Notes: generated by a model from the letters alone, not told the origin. A stretch of DNA of 9,423 nt from ANME-2 cluster archaeon (GCA_003601535.1 PIXW01000179.1:1-9423); one strand, 5' to 3'. Positions 1-5,666 are shown, counted from the first letter of the stretch. Translations and numbers: made by a program.

Positions 1-48
1 GTATCTCGGGCGGGGTGGAGGAGCTACCAGTCCATGAGAAATCGATAA

Positions 49-1512
49 TCATCCGATCCCGTGCACATAAACCTCGCAGTACTCATCACCATGGCTCAGA
101 AGCTTCCGGACCTCAAGTTCTGCCATGCCCCGGAAAGCGCAGTGCATAGCACCACGAAAGATCCCCCGGCAGACATGACACGCCTCAACATTATCTGCAA
201 GCGGACATTTGAGGACCGTGTAATGTACGGTACTGCCCATTGCATCCCACTTTGACTCACGTCCTGGTATCTTATCGATCCCTGCAAGCGCATCTCTGAA
301 TTTGTCAGCAGTCCATGCTTCACCATACTGTTTCTCATAATTATGTACGACACGCCTGCCGATCCTTCTTCCAAATACCCGCGTATGCCGGTCAGCGTTG
401 ATACCCCTCTCCTTCAGAAACAGAGAAAACTCGCGTAACGGCTCATCGAAGATGTCTTTTACCCCCACGTACTCAAGCAGTTCCCTGATCTTTGCCTCGA
501 CCTCGGGTCTGTGTTTCAGTGTAATCACGTTGCTGGTCAGTTGATGGTCATAGTCGAGTCCTGCAGATTCAAGCATGCAGAGGATAATATTCTTCAGCTG
601 TTCCACCGCGCGCATGTTCCGGTAGCCATGATGTATCGTTATATCCTCGCCATCGATGTCCATCCGGTTGACGATACGCGAGGTCTCAGCAACGCGTTTC
701 AGATCAAGCAGCACCTCCTGCATCGGCACATCCTCTGATAACTTTTCACAGAGACACTCAGAAGTCATGATCGCTCTTGGTATCTTGCCGATCAAGAGCT
801 CCTCATAGAACTTTCGATGCAATGCCACGATCTCGTAGTTTGCTGCACTGTACTCATGGATCAATGATCTCCAGAATTCGGGTTTTGCATTCAGTTCCTT
901 AACAGTCGTCTGCATGGTGCCGATATTCTTTAAAAGATCGTTATACGCCACATCCGAACTCGTCCTGCGTTCGAAGTCGATCGCAAGCATATCGAGGTGT
1001 GAGTGCATACTGGTGATACCGAGTGCGGAGGAGGTCAGATACGATCCGATGATCCCTGCAAGAAACATCCGCTTGTCGTACCCAACTCCCTTGATCTCAA
1101 CATGGACGGTTGACGGCCTCTGATCCTCATCAGGGTTTATACTTATCATAGCATCCCAGTAGAGACCGGTGCAGAGATTTCGTATCGCTTCCTCGAATTC
1201 TGAGATGGTTGTGATGACAGATGGATCAAAAACATGATCCAGGACATCTTTTTCGATAACGAGGTCTTTTGTCTGGGAGAGCAGGTAATCAAAGATCGGC
1301 TTGGGAACGATCGCCTGGTCCTCCCTGATCTCTCTTAAGGTTGCGATCAGATATGTGGCATCCTTGACACTGCCATAATACTGGAGAGCAACATCGGTTA
1401 AGTCGATGGCATCCCGTATCGCGGCACTGAGGTTACCCTTGTGTTTCTCAAGAAGAGGCTCCAGTTTCTTCAGATGTTCATCCTCAAGTGCGATGTGTTT
1501 TCTCAGTACCAT
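49..1512 (-). CDS. Putative RHH-V4R type transcriptional regulator (487 aa)
   Basis: I do not recognise a named orthologue. Residues 1-40 look like a ribbon-helix-helix DNA-binding segment: a short strand (VLRKHIAL), a first helix (about 11-24), and a second helix with the typical S-x-A-I-R-x-A-I pattern (about 29-36). The middle (about 90-345) is mixed alpha/beta with no family I can name. From about 380 the protein resembles the V4R (4-vinyl reductase) small-molecule-binding domain: an FGRRIGRR helix start, then Cys436, Cys445, Cys448, Cys458, and a final G-D-E-Y-C (Cys479) close to the usual V4R ending. V4R domains bind small hydrophobic ligands or metals, so a ligand-sensing regulator is inferred. 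The ATG at 1510-1512 has no SD site but lies about 28 bp from a TATA box, which suggests a leaderless mRNA. It is divergent from the stress-protein gene, whose promoter is a plausible target. The reading frame is certain; the function is moderate. Confidence 0.6.
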   Translation of the reverse strand: MVLRKHIALEDEHLKKLEPLLEKHKGNLSAAIRDAIDLTDVALQYYGSVKDATYLIATLREIREDQAIVPKPIFDYLLSQTKDLVIEKDVLDHVFDPSVITTISEFEEAIRNLCTGLYWDAMISINPDEDQRPSTVHVEIKGVGYDKRMFLAGIIGSYLTSSALGITSMHSHLDMLAIDFERRTSSDVAYNDLLKNIGTMQTTVKELNAKPEFWRSLIHEYSAANYEIVALHRKFYEELLIGKIPRAIMTSECLCEKLSEDVPMQEVLLDLKRVAETSRIVNRMDIDGEDITIHHGYRNMRAVEQLKNIILCMLESAGLDYDHQLTSNVITLKHRPEVEAKIRELLEYVGVKDIFDEPLREFSLFLKERGINADRHTRVFGRRIGRRVVHNYEKQYGEAWTADKFRDALAGIDKIPGRESKWDAMGSTVHYTVLKCPLADNVEACHVCRGIFRGAMHCAFRGMAELEVRKLLSHGDEYCEVYVHGIG

Positions 1513-1536
1513 GTATGATCATGGATGTGGTTTGAA

Positions 1537-1544
1537 ATATAAAA
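1537..1544 (-). promoter_or_regulatory. TATA box of the RHH-V4R gene
   Basis: Read on the minus strand this is TTTTATAT. Its centre lies about 28 bp from the ATG at 1512, so transcription should begin at or within a few bases of the start codon. No Shine-Dalgarno sequence occurs in between, which fits a leaderless transcript. Confidence 0.55.
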
Positions 1545-1589
1545 AGCCTTTTGGATAACAGAGAAAACAGGATATGTAACATAACCTAA

Positions 1590-1603
1590 TTTGTGGTCAC
1601 AAA
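1590..1603. repeat. Inverted repeat TTTGTG-GT-CACAAA
   Basis: Two perfect 6-bp arms flank a 2-bp centre. A smaller palindrome, TATGT-A-ACATA, sits just before it at 1573-1583. Both lie about 60-90 bp upstream of the minus-strand regulator's start, a place where an autoregulatory operator could sit. Short palindromes also arise by chance, so a role is only possible. Confidence 0.3.
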
Positions 1604-1739
1604 ACCCACTATCCCTACTTGAATGTGCAAACCTTTCACAATTCTCACATCTATCTGGCACTCATTATCAACAGGAAGTCACTGTTGTGCGGTTTTTGGC
1701 ACCTGTTGTTCTGGAAACGACATACTCCTTATTTTTAGT

Positions 1740-1749
1740 ATCAATCGAG
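1740..1749 (+). repeat. ATCAATCGAG motif, copy 1
   Basis: Exact 10-mer directly abutting the upstream side of the stress-protein TATA box, where a BRE or regulator site would be. With two further bases it matches the Mrp promoter copy over 12 bp (GTATCAATCGAG). Confidence 0.45.
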
Positions 1750-1756
1750 TATATAC
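1749..1756 (+). promoter_or_regulatory. TATA box of the universal stress protein gene
   Basis: GTATATAC. Typical archaeal spacing puts the transcription start near 1778-1782, inside the second copy of ATCAATCGAG, and leaves a leader of about 85 nt before the ATG at 1866. A weaker T-rich candidate lies at 1729-1737. Confidence 0.5.
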
Positions 1757-1773
1757 CAATGACATTACATACG

Positions 1774-1783
1774 ATCAATCGAG
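1774..1783 (+). repeat. ATCAATCGAG motif, copy 2, at predicted transcription start
   Basis: Exact 10-mer starting 24 bases after the first T of TATATA (1750). It matches the Mrp promoter copy over 11 bp (ATCAATCGAGA) and stands at the identical distance from its TATA box. Confidence 0.5.
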
Positions 1784-1816
1784 AGGATGCAGAAGCGCGC
1801 AAAACCTGGTCGCGCA

Positions 1817-1859
1817 TATCCCCTCCACAGAAACGATAGAATAACAAAAAAGGAGGATA
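1817..1859 (+). promoter_or_regulatory. Possible SD-sequestering leader hairpin
   Basis: TCC at 1824-1826 and TATCC at 1817-1821 can pair with GGA at 1852-1854 and GGATA at 1855-1859, giving 8 pairs with a 2-nt bulge (1822-1823). The pairing would mask the ribosome binding site AGGAGGA (1851-1857) of the stress-protein gene. The loop is A-rich and about 25 nt long. A second small stem (GCGCG 1795-1799 with CGCGC 1811-1815) lies just upstream. No known riboswitch class is recognised. Confidence 0.3.
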
Positions 1860-1865
1860 AGAAAA

Positions 1866-2798
1866 ATGACAAGAAGATACCAGCTACTGGTTGACAGTGC
1901 AGATGATTCGGATGCTACAGCCAGACATGCCATATCCATAGCTAAACATATGGATGCTCAGCTCGTGGCAACCGAGATACGAAACACACGCTGGTTCGAC
2001 TCCTACAGGAAAACCGAAGCCGCAAGACATCTGTTTCAGGATAAACTTACAAGAATCAGTGACATGGCAGCGGATCATGGTGTCGAGATAAGCGATGTGA
2101 GACAGAAAGCAGTTGGTGACCGGCCCAAGGACATCCTGAAGATCGCACATGAGATCAATCCGAATATGCTGATAACAGGCACACGTGGCGGCGTCACGAC
2201 AGGACAGGGACTCAGTGACCGTGCAGCAGGTCTCCTCAATCTCTCAAAGTACAATGTCTTACTCGTAAAAGACCTGGATCATAACACAGGCGATTACAAG
2301 AAGATTCTTGTCTCGGCAGAGAGTCCGGTGAATATCGCAGATTGTGCTGCAAAGATTGCTGATGGATACGGCGCAGAACTGACTGCGGTTCAGGTGGTGG
2401 ATCTCGAGGAAGGTCTTGTGAAGGAACGGGTCGTTTACCTGCCAGAGGCTGCCCTTCCATCATCGACAGGAAGAGCACGCAGAAGGCTTGGTGAGACCGT
2501 GAAGACTCCAGATACCCTGCTCTCCAGGATGAAGGAGAACCGGATGGCAAGAGGGCAAGCACTTGCAGATGCAGTTGCTGATGTTGCACGTGACCGAGGA
2601 TTGGCTGCAAAGTCAGAAGTACTGGTCGGTAAAACCGATGATGAGATAGCAAGACTTACCAGACAACAGCGTTTTGACCTTTTTGTTATGGGTTCGAAGA
2701 GCGAGAGTGTCCTCAAAAGGTTTATGCACAAAACCGCACCGGAAACAATCGCCAGAAAGGTTCACAGTTCTGTTCTTGCTGTTAAACAAGTGGCATGA
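1866..2798 (+). CDS. Tandem-domain universal stress protein (UspA family, 310 aa)
   Basis: Two Usp (adenine nucleotide alpha-hydrolase-like) domains lie in tandem. Domain 1 is about residues 4-136 (start YQLLVDSADDSD, end KYNVLLVKD). Domain 2 is about 144-308 (start YKKILVSAESP, end HSSVLAVKQ). Each has the usual first strand, a beta-4 segment (MLITGTRG at 101-108; LFVMGSKS at 272-279) and a hydrophobic closing strand. The ATP-binding pattern G-x2-G-x9-G-S/T is incomplete in both: domain 1 has GTRG but no G-S/T after nine residues, and domain 2 has Ser279 where the second Gly belongs. ATP binding is therefore doubtful. Residues about 180-230 form a charged insertion in domain 2. Role: presumably a soluble cytoplasmic stress or signalling protein. 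The ATG at 1866 follows AGGAGGA with good spacing. It has its own promoter and shares a promoter motif with the Mrp operon downstream, which suggests a link with ion homeostasis (inference). Confidence 0.88.
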   Translation: MTRRYQLLVDSADDSDATARHAISIAKHMDAQLVATEIRNTRWFDSYRKTEAARHLFQDKLTRISDMAADHGVEISDVRQKAVGDRPKDILKIAHEINPNMLITGTRGGVTTGQGLSDRAAGLLNLSKYNVLLVKDLDHNTGDYKKILVSAESPVNIADCAAKIADGYGAELTAVQVVDLEEGLVKERVVYLPEAALPSSTGRARRRLGETVKTPDTLLSRMKENRMARGQALADAVADVARDRGLAAKSEVLVGKTDDEIARLTRQQRFDLFVMGSKSESVLKRFMHKTAPETIARKVHSSVLAVKQVA

Positions 2799-2858
2799 GC
2801 AGGGAACCAGGGAATCATAAACGATTTCCTGGCCCCCTGCTCTATTTATTCTATTTAC
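2797..2858 (+). terminator. Hairpin plus T-rich tract between convergent genes
   Basis: The arms are 20 nt each, 2797-2816 and 2823-2842, around a 6-nt ATAAAC loop. There are 17 Watson-Crick pairs and one G-U pair, with two A-C mismatches. A T-rich stretch (TCTATTTATTCTATTT, 2841-2856) follows on the + strand. The left arm begins inside the stress-protein stop codon. The fold also reads on the minus strand, where it lies past the stop of the convergent gene, but no T-tract follows there. Confidence 0.65.
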
Positions 2859-2872
2859 TGCTGTTATCAGAA

Positions 2873-3589
2873 TTATCTTTGCTTTCCTTCTATGTCAACG
2901 ATGTATACCTCGAGCAGGTCATCAAGGACCGCACCATTGAGTCCGATATTGTCCGCTGCCGCTGCAAGTTCATTGTAGTTGATATCCTCCTTTTCACAGA
3001 ACCTGGCTGTATATACGTTTGAGAATGCAAGAGGCATACACAGTGTGTTCTGAATCCATTTCACAATGATTCGCGACTGGGTGCCCTTACTCACCTCTGA
3101 AAACGAGACGTGCGAGTCGAACTCATTGACGATCTCTTCGCCGTACTTGCGGAGGAATTTCTGTATCTTGCCGTCATAGTTATCAGAGATAGACTGTGCT
3201 ACCTTACAGATTGCAGAAAGCGACCTTTTAACGTCATCCTCGCTGATGCCATTCGATCTGAGAATATCGGTTATGGTCCGTATGCGTGAATTATCAGGAT
3301 TCACCATGCCATCATCCATTATCGGGATTTTCGCCAGATCATCGACATTAAGCAGGTTCAGGTCTGCAATATAGTTTGCTAGCCTGCGTGCATCCCTGTA
3401 GTTATGCCCTGTGAGTTCTGCAAATATGCAGTAGACCAGTTCATTCCAGCGGGAACTTTCATCCTCCCACCGGTAGTCACTCGGTAAAAGATGCCGGTAC
3501 TCTGCATATATCTCCCTGATTCGCTTTTCCAATGCGGCAACCTTTTCAGGCCTCACATCCTTCATAGATACTTTCTTCATTCGTGCCAT
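2873..3589 (-). CDS. Hypothetical helical protein, possibly degenerate HhH-GPD-like (238 aa)
   Basis: I do not recognise the family. The ATG at 3587-3589 is chosen over a GTG at 3631 because GGGAGG (3598-3603) sits 8 bases before it. The protein is soluble and predicted almost all helical, with no signal peptide or membrane segment. The helix order loosely follows endonuclease III-type glycosylases. Residues 49-76 (NELVYCIFAELTG..RDARRLANYI) resemble the first core helices. Residues 102-138 (IRTITDILRSNGI...) resemble the next pair. Residues 169-198 (GTQSRIIVKWIQNTL...FSNVYTARFC) fall where the GVGRKTA and AVDTH motifs lie in that family. The catalytic Lys and Asp of those motifs are not present at the expected places, so enzyme activity is not claimed. 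It is convergent with the stress-protein gene and divergent from the Mrp operon. The gene call is firm; the fold idea is weak. Confidence 0.7.
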   Translation of the reverse strand: MARMKKVSMKDVRPEKVAALEKRIREIYAEYRHLLPSDYRWEDESSRWNELVYCIFAELTGHNYRDARRLANYIADLNLLNVDDLAKIPIMDDGMVNPDNSRIRTITDILRSNGISEDDVKRSLSAICKVAQSISDNYDGKIQKFLRKYGEEIVNEFDSHVSFSEVSKGTQSRIIVKWIQNTLCMPLAFSNVYTARFCEKEDINYNELAAAADNIGLNGAVLDDLLEVYIVDIEGKQR

Positions 3590-3790
3590 CTTTAATGCCT
3601 CCCTGTATAAATTTTCGTTGTGCTGTAACACCTACTCATCTAACCGTCTCACGATGCAATAATGACAGATGTGCATGACCATTGCTTCTCTAAATACCGG
3701 ACGGACGTGGTGTATATCAACTGTTTCGTGGACATCTGGACATATTAAACTTTTGGGTACTCCTGTTGGTGATGATGTGCCGTGAACGTC

Positions 3791-3826
3791 AGATATTGCC
3801 CACCTGATGCATCAGAGTGGGTATCT
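3791..3826. repeat. Extended palindrome upstream of the Mrp promoter
   Basis: The core is a perfect 12-bp palindrome, CTGATGCATCAG (3804-3815). It is flanked by CCCAC (3799-3803) and GTGGG (3817-3821), and further out by AGATA (3791-3795) and TATCT (3822-3826), with a single A and a TTG as the only interruptions. The core has no loop, so a protein-binding operator is more likely than an RNA hairpin. Its centre is about 75 bp upstream of the TATA box centre. Confidence 0.5.
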
Positions 3827-3837
3827 CACCCATCATC

Positions 3838-3853
3838 GTGTCGATATCGGCAC
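3838..3853. repeat. Second palindrome GTG-T-CGATATCG-G-CAC
   Basis: A 16-bp dyad with only one mismatched pair around a perfect CGATATCG core (3842-3849). Its centre is 36 bp from that of the preceding palindrome and 39 bp from the Mrp TATA box centre, so it is a good position for an activator or repressor site. Confidence 0.4.
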
Positions 3854-3879
3854 ACTATGAAGATGCTTAGTGCTAACAG

Positions 3880-3889
3880 GATATATATC
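3880..3889 (+). promoter_or_regulatory. TATA box of the Mrp operon
   Basis: GATATATATC, itself palindromic. The expected start of transcription is about 3908-3912, inside the ATCAATCGAG copy at 3906-3915, giving a leader of about 50 nt to the ATG at 3960. This box lies inside the longer GTG-initiated reading frame, which argues against that longer start. Confidence 0.55.
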
Positions 3890-3905
3890 GATGTGCGTAG
3901 AAGGT

Positions 3906-3915
3906 ATCAATCGAG
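3906..3915 (+). repeat. ATCAATCGAG motif, copy 3, at predicted Mrp transcription start
   Basis: Exact 10-mer beginning 24 bases after the first T of TATATA (3882), the same spacing as in front of the stress-protein gene. Confidence 0.5.
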
Positions 3916-3959
3916 AAACAGACGTCTCTCAAGAGAGAATCAGCAAGGAAATAGTTAAC

Positions 3960-4442
3960 ATGAACACGAAAAATTTTATCATAACATACCTCATCATGTT
4001 TGCTTTCTGGATACTGCTATCCGGACACTTCGATACATTCCATCTTGGAGCAGGTGTCGTGTGTTCGGGCATAGTGGCTTATGCATCACACGATCTACTA
4101 TTTACAGACACTGGAAATCACCGGTTGACGAAGGTTCTGCGGTTCATCGCCTACCTTCCGTGGCTCATTTATCAGATCGTTATTGCAAACATCGATGTTG
4201 CAAAGCGGGCGTTATCGCCGAGTATGCCGATAGATCCGCGGGTTGTAACGTTCAGGACGATTCTCAAGAGTGAGGTTGCGCGTACCACGCTTGCAAACTC
4301 GATAACGCTCACACCTGGCACCGTCACAATCGACATCGTGGATGATGTCTTCTATGTGCATGCCATCGCAAAAGAACCCGCAGACGATCTTCTGGAGGGG
4401 ACGATGGAGCGCAAGGTCGCTCACGTCTTTATGGAGGACTGA
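3960..4442 (+). CDS. mrpE: Na+/H+ antiporter subunit MrpE (160 aa)
   Basis: Small membrane subunit of Mrp-type antiporters, equivalent to MbhA of Mbh-type complexes; it is thought to support assembly and stability of the membrane arm. Residues 5-21 and about 27-50 form the N-terminal membrane segments, and about 60-80 forms another (LRFIAYLPWLIYQIVIANIDVAK). The family signature LANSITLTPGTVTIDI is at 111-126, followed by the HAIA segment at 134-137. Length 160 is normal for MrpE. The ATG at 3960 is chosen over the in-frame GTG at 3870, because the extra 30 residues are not MrpE-like and their coding stretch contains the TATA box. AAGGA (3945-3949) is a modest SD site. It is the first gene of the operon and stops 3 bases before mrpF. 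Confidence 0.9.
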   Translation: MNTKNFIITYLIMFAFWILLSGHFDTFHLGAGVVCSGIVAYASHDLLFTDTGNHRLTKVLRFIAYLPWLIYQIVIANIDVAKRALSPSMPIDPRVVTFRTILKSEVARTTLANSITLTPGTVTIDIVDDVFYVHAIAKEPADDLLEGTMERKVAHVFMED

Positions 4443-4445
4443 TAG

Positions 4446-4721
4446 ATGACGGGTGCGGAACTCTTCGGAATAATCGATATGCAGAATGTCTTTCTGGTGA
4501 TGGCAGTCCTGATCGTCATGGCAAGCTTAGTTTCGCTCTACCGCGGCATCGAGGGGCCCGGAATCTTCAACCGGATCGTCGCTGTGAACGTGATTGGTAC
4601 CAAGACGATCGTGCTTCTGGTACTTATCGGATTCATATATGGACGACCGGATTTTTTTGATATCGCACTTGTTTATGCGATTCTCAACTTCATTATGACG
4701 ATAGCAGCGACGAGGTATTAA
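4446..4721 (+). CDS. mrpF: Na+/H+ antiporter subunit MrpF (91 aa)
   Basis: Three-helix membrane subunit of Mrp complexes (MbhB-like). Signature features are LYRGIEGPGIFNRIVAVNVIGTK at about 31-53 and FDIALVYAILNF at 71-82; membrane segments are about 13-32, 46-65 and 72-88. In bacterial MrpF the position after V-A-L/V is, from memory, a conserved Asp implicated in ion transport. Here it is Asn48, followed by Lys53 in IGTK, a form I associate with archaeal and Thermotoga-type Mrp/Mbh proteins. Asp72 is retained in the last helix. The SD site GGAGG (4433-4437) lies inside the end of mrpE, so translation is probably coupled. Confidence 0.9.
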   Translation: MTGAELFGIIDMQNVFLVMAVLIVMASLVSLYRGIEGPGIFNRIVAVNVIGTKTIVLLVLIGFIYGRPDFFDIALVYAILNFIMTIAATRY

Positions 4722-4735
4722 AGGAGGAGGAATAA

Positions 4736-5152
4736 ATGATCTACGATACACTAATAAACCTGATTGTGGTACTGTTGCTGACAATAGGCGTATTCTTCAT
4801 GCTGTCAGGAACGATCGGGTTCGCACGATTTCCGGATTTTTACTCGAGGATGCACGCCACAGGCAAGTGTGACACGCTCGGCGAGGGGCTGATGCTTGTT
4901 GCGCTGATCATCTACGAAGTTGCGTATACAGGCGTATGCGAGGGTCCGCTCAAGAATGCGCTCTTAGTCGGTGTGAAGATGCTCTTTTTGATCATGTTCA
5001 TCCTCCTTGCGAATCCGACCTCGACTCACGCGATAGCAAAAGCAGCTTATGATGTAGGACTCGAACCATGGAGAAAACCGGATGAAACGATTGCGTGGCT
5101 GGATACCGGCAGGGGTGAAGGAGACGACGAAGACGGAGGCGAGACCTCATGA
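4736..5152 (+). CDS. mrpG: Na+/H+ antiporter subunit MrpG (138 aa)
   Basis: Three-helix membrane subunit (PhaG/MnhG family, MbhC-like). The family hallmark is at residues 25-49: GTIGFARFPDFYSR followed by MHATGKCDTLG. Membrane segments are about 5-27, 49-66 and 74-92. The NPTSTHAIAKAAY motif (93-105) follows the third helix. The C-terminal tail (about 106-138) is longer and very acidic (GEGDDEDGGE), probably on the cytoplasmic side. A strong SD site, AAGGAGGAGG (4721-4730), precedes the ATG. The stop overlaps the next start by 4 bases (ATGA). Confidence 0.92.
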   Translation: MIYDTLINLIVVLLLTIGVFFMLSGTIGFARFPDFYSRMHATGKCDTLGEGLMLVALIIYEVAYTGVCEGPLKNALLVGVKMLFLIMFILLANPTSTHAIAKAAYDVGLEPWRKPDETIAWLDTGRGEGDDEDGGETS

Positions 5153-5394
5153 TCTGGATACTTGACATCACAATGATGCTCTTCCTTGTAATCGGCGCGA
5201 TCGCGGCAATCACGATAAAAGACCTGCTCTCGGCGGTTGTCATCCTGTCCGGATACAGCCTTATAATGGCGATCGTCTGGGTCGAGATGCACTCGGTCGA
5301 TGTCGGATTCACAGAAGCCTCTGTCGGCGCCGGAATCACAACCGTTCTCTTCATTGCAACGCTTGCAAGAACCGAAGGGAGGAGTGAGGATTGA
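5149..5394 (+). CDS. DUF4040 / MbhD-like antiporter subunit (MrpA C-terminal part, 81 aa)
   Basis: A short protein with three membrane helices (about 3-20, 26-46, 58-74). It matches the DUF4040 family (also called MnhB-related or MbhD), which in bacteria is fused into the C-terminal region of MrpA. Key features are the IKDLLSAVVILSG segment at 23-35, with Lys24 and Asp25, and the VDVGFTEASVGAGITTVLF segment at 50-68, with Glu56. In homologous complexes such buried charged residues line the lateral proton path (family knowledge). It overlaps mrpG by ATGA and the next gene by TTGA, so the three are probably translationally coupled. GGAGG at 5135-5139 is its SD site. Confidence 0.85.
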   Translation: MIWILDITMMLFLVIGAIAAITIKDLLSAVVILSGYSLIMAIVWVEMHSVDVGFTEASVGAGITTVLFIATLARTEGRSED

Positions 5395-5666
5395 AGACAC
5401 TCGCACTCTTTGTGGTGCTTCTTGCTGGCGCGATGCTCGTCTACGCGGGGCAGGACCTGCCACCGTTCGGAGATTCCACTACGGATATGTACCAGAACAG
5501 AGTGACGCAGCGGTACATCGCAGGCACTGAGGTCGAATCAGGGGTTCCGAACATGGTGACGGCTCTCCTTGCCAATTACAGAGGTTATGATACGCTCGGT
5601 GAGACGACCGTGATCTTCACCGCTGGAGTGGCGGTTATGCTGCTGTTGCGGAGGCGTGAAACATGA
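5391..5666 (+). CDS. MbhE-like antiporter subunit (MrpA C-terminal / MrpB-linked, 91 aa)
   Basis: One helix at about 4-19, a loop containing DLPPFGDSTT (22-31), and a second helix at about 67-87. The central signature NMVTALLANYRGYDTLGETTV (54-74) is typical of MbhE and of the segment joining MrpA to MrpB. Asp67 and Glu71 are the likely functional acidic residues. The start is TTG at 5391, read from its position 8 bases after GGGAGG (5377-5382) and its 4-base overlap with the previous stop. An ATG at residue 15 would remove the first helix and is less likely. It overlaps mrpB by 4 bases. Confidence 0.83.
   Translation: MKTLALFVVLLAGAMLVYAGQDLPPFGDSTTDMYQNRVTQRYIAGTEVESGVPNMVTALLANYRGYDTLGETTVIFTAGVAVMLLLRRRET

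Larger units (their letters stand above)
1513..1865. other. Divergent intergenic region (353 bp)
   Basis: No convincing gene; the short open frames here give peptides without recognisable character. The region holds the TATA box of the minus-strand regulator, two small inverted repeats (1573-1583 and 1590-1603), two copies of ATCAATCGAG, the TATA box of the stress-protein gene, and an approximately 85-nt leader that can fold onto its own ribosome binding site. Confidence 0.6.
3590..3959. other. Divergent intergenic region upstream of the Mrp operon (370 bp)
   Basis: No gene seen. The left part (3590-3770) is AT-richer and should hold the promoter of the minus-strand gene. Candidates on that strand are TTTAATATG near 3741-3749 and GATATAC near 3713-3719, and I cannot choose between them. 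The right part holds two palindromes, the Mrp TATA box, one ATCAATCGAG copy and an approximately 50-nt leader. Confidence 0.55.

Noticed and set aside
1..48. Possible gene fragment or RNA gene end at the left edge
   Set aside because: A GGAGG followed by ATG at 34 gives only four codons before a stop. No tRNA-like fold is seen, and 48 bases are too few to judge.
1591..1844. Overlapping short open frames on the + strand in the divergent gap
   Set aside because: They overlap each other, lack SD sites, cross the stress-protein promoter and show no recognisable protein character.
2236..2731. Minus-strand open frames across the stress-protein gene
   Set aside because: Antisense shadows of a clear two-domain Usp gene; their sequences are Arg-, Ser- and Pro-rich noise with no start signal.
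3590..3631. 14-residue N-terminal extension of the minus-strand 238-aa protein from a GTG at 3631
   Set aside because: GGGAGG at 3598-3603 is correctly spaced for the ATG at 3589 and would lie inside the coding region of the longer form.
3870..3959. 30-residue N-terminal extension of MrpE from a GTG at 3870
   Set aside because: The stretch contains the TATA box and the shared promoter motif, the extra residues are not MrpE-like, and the ATG at 3960 gives the normal family N-terminus.
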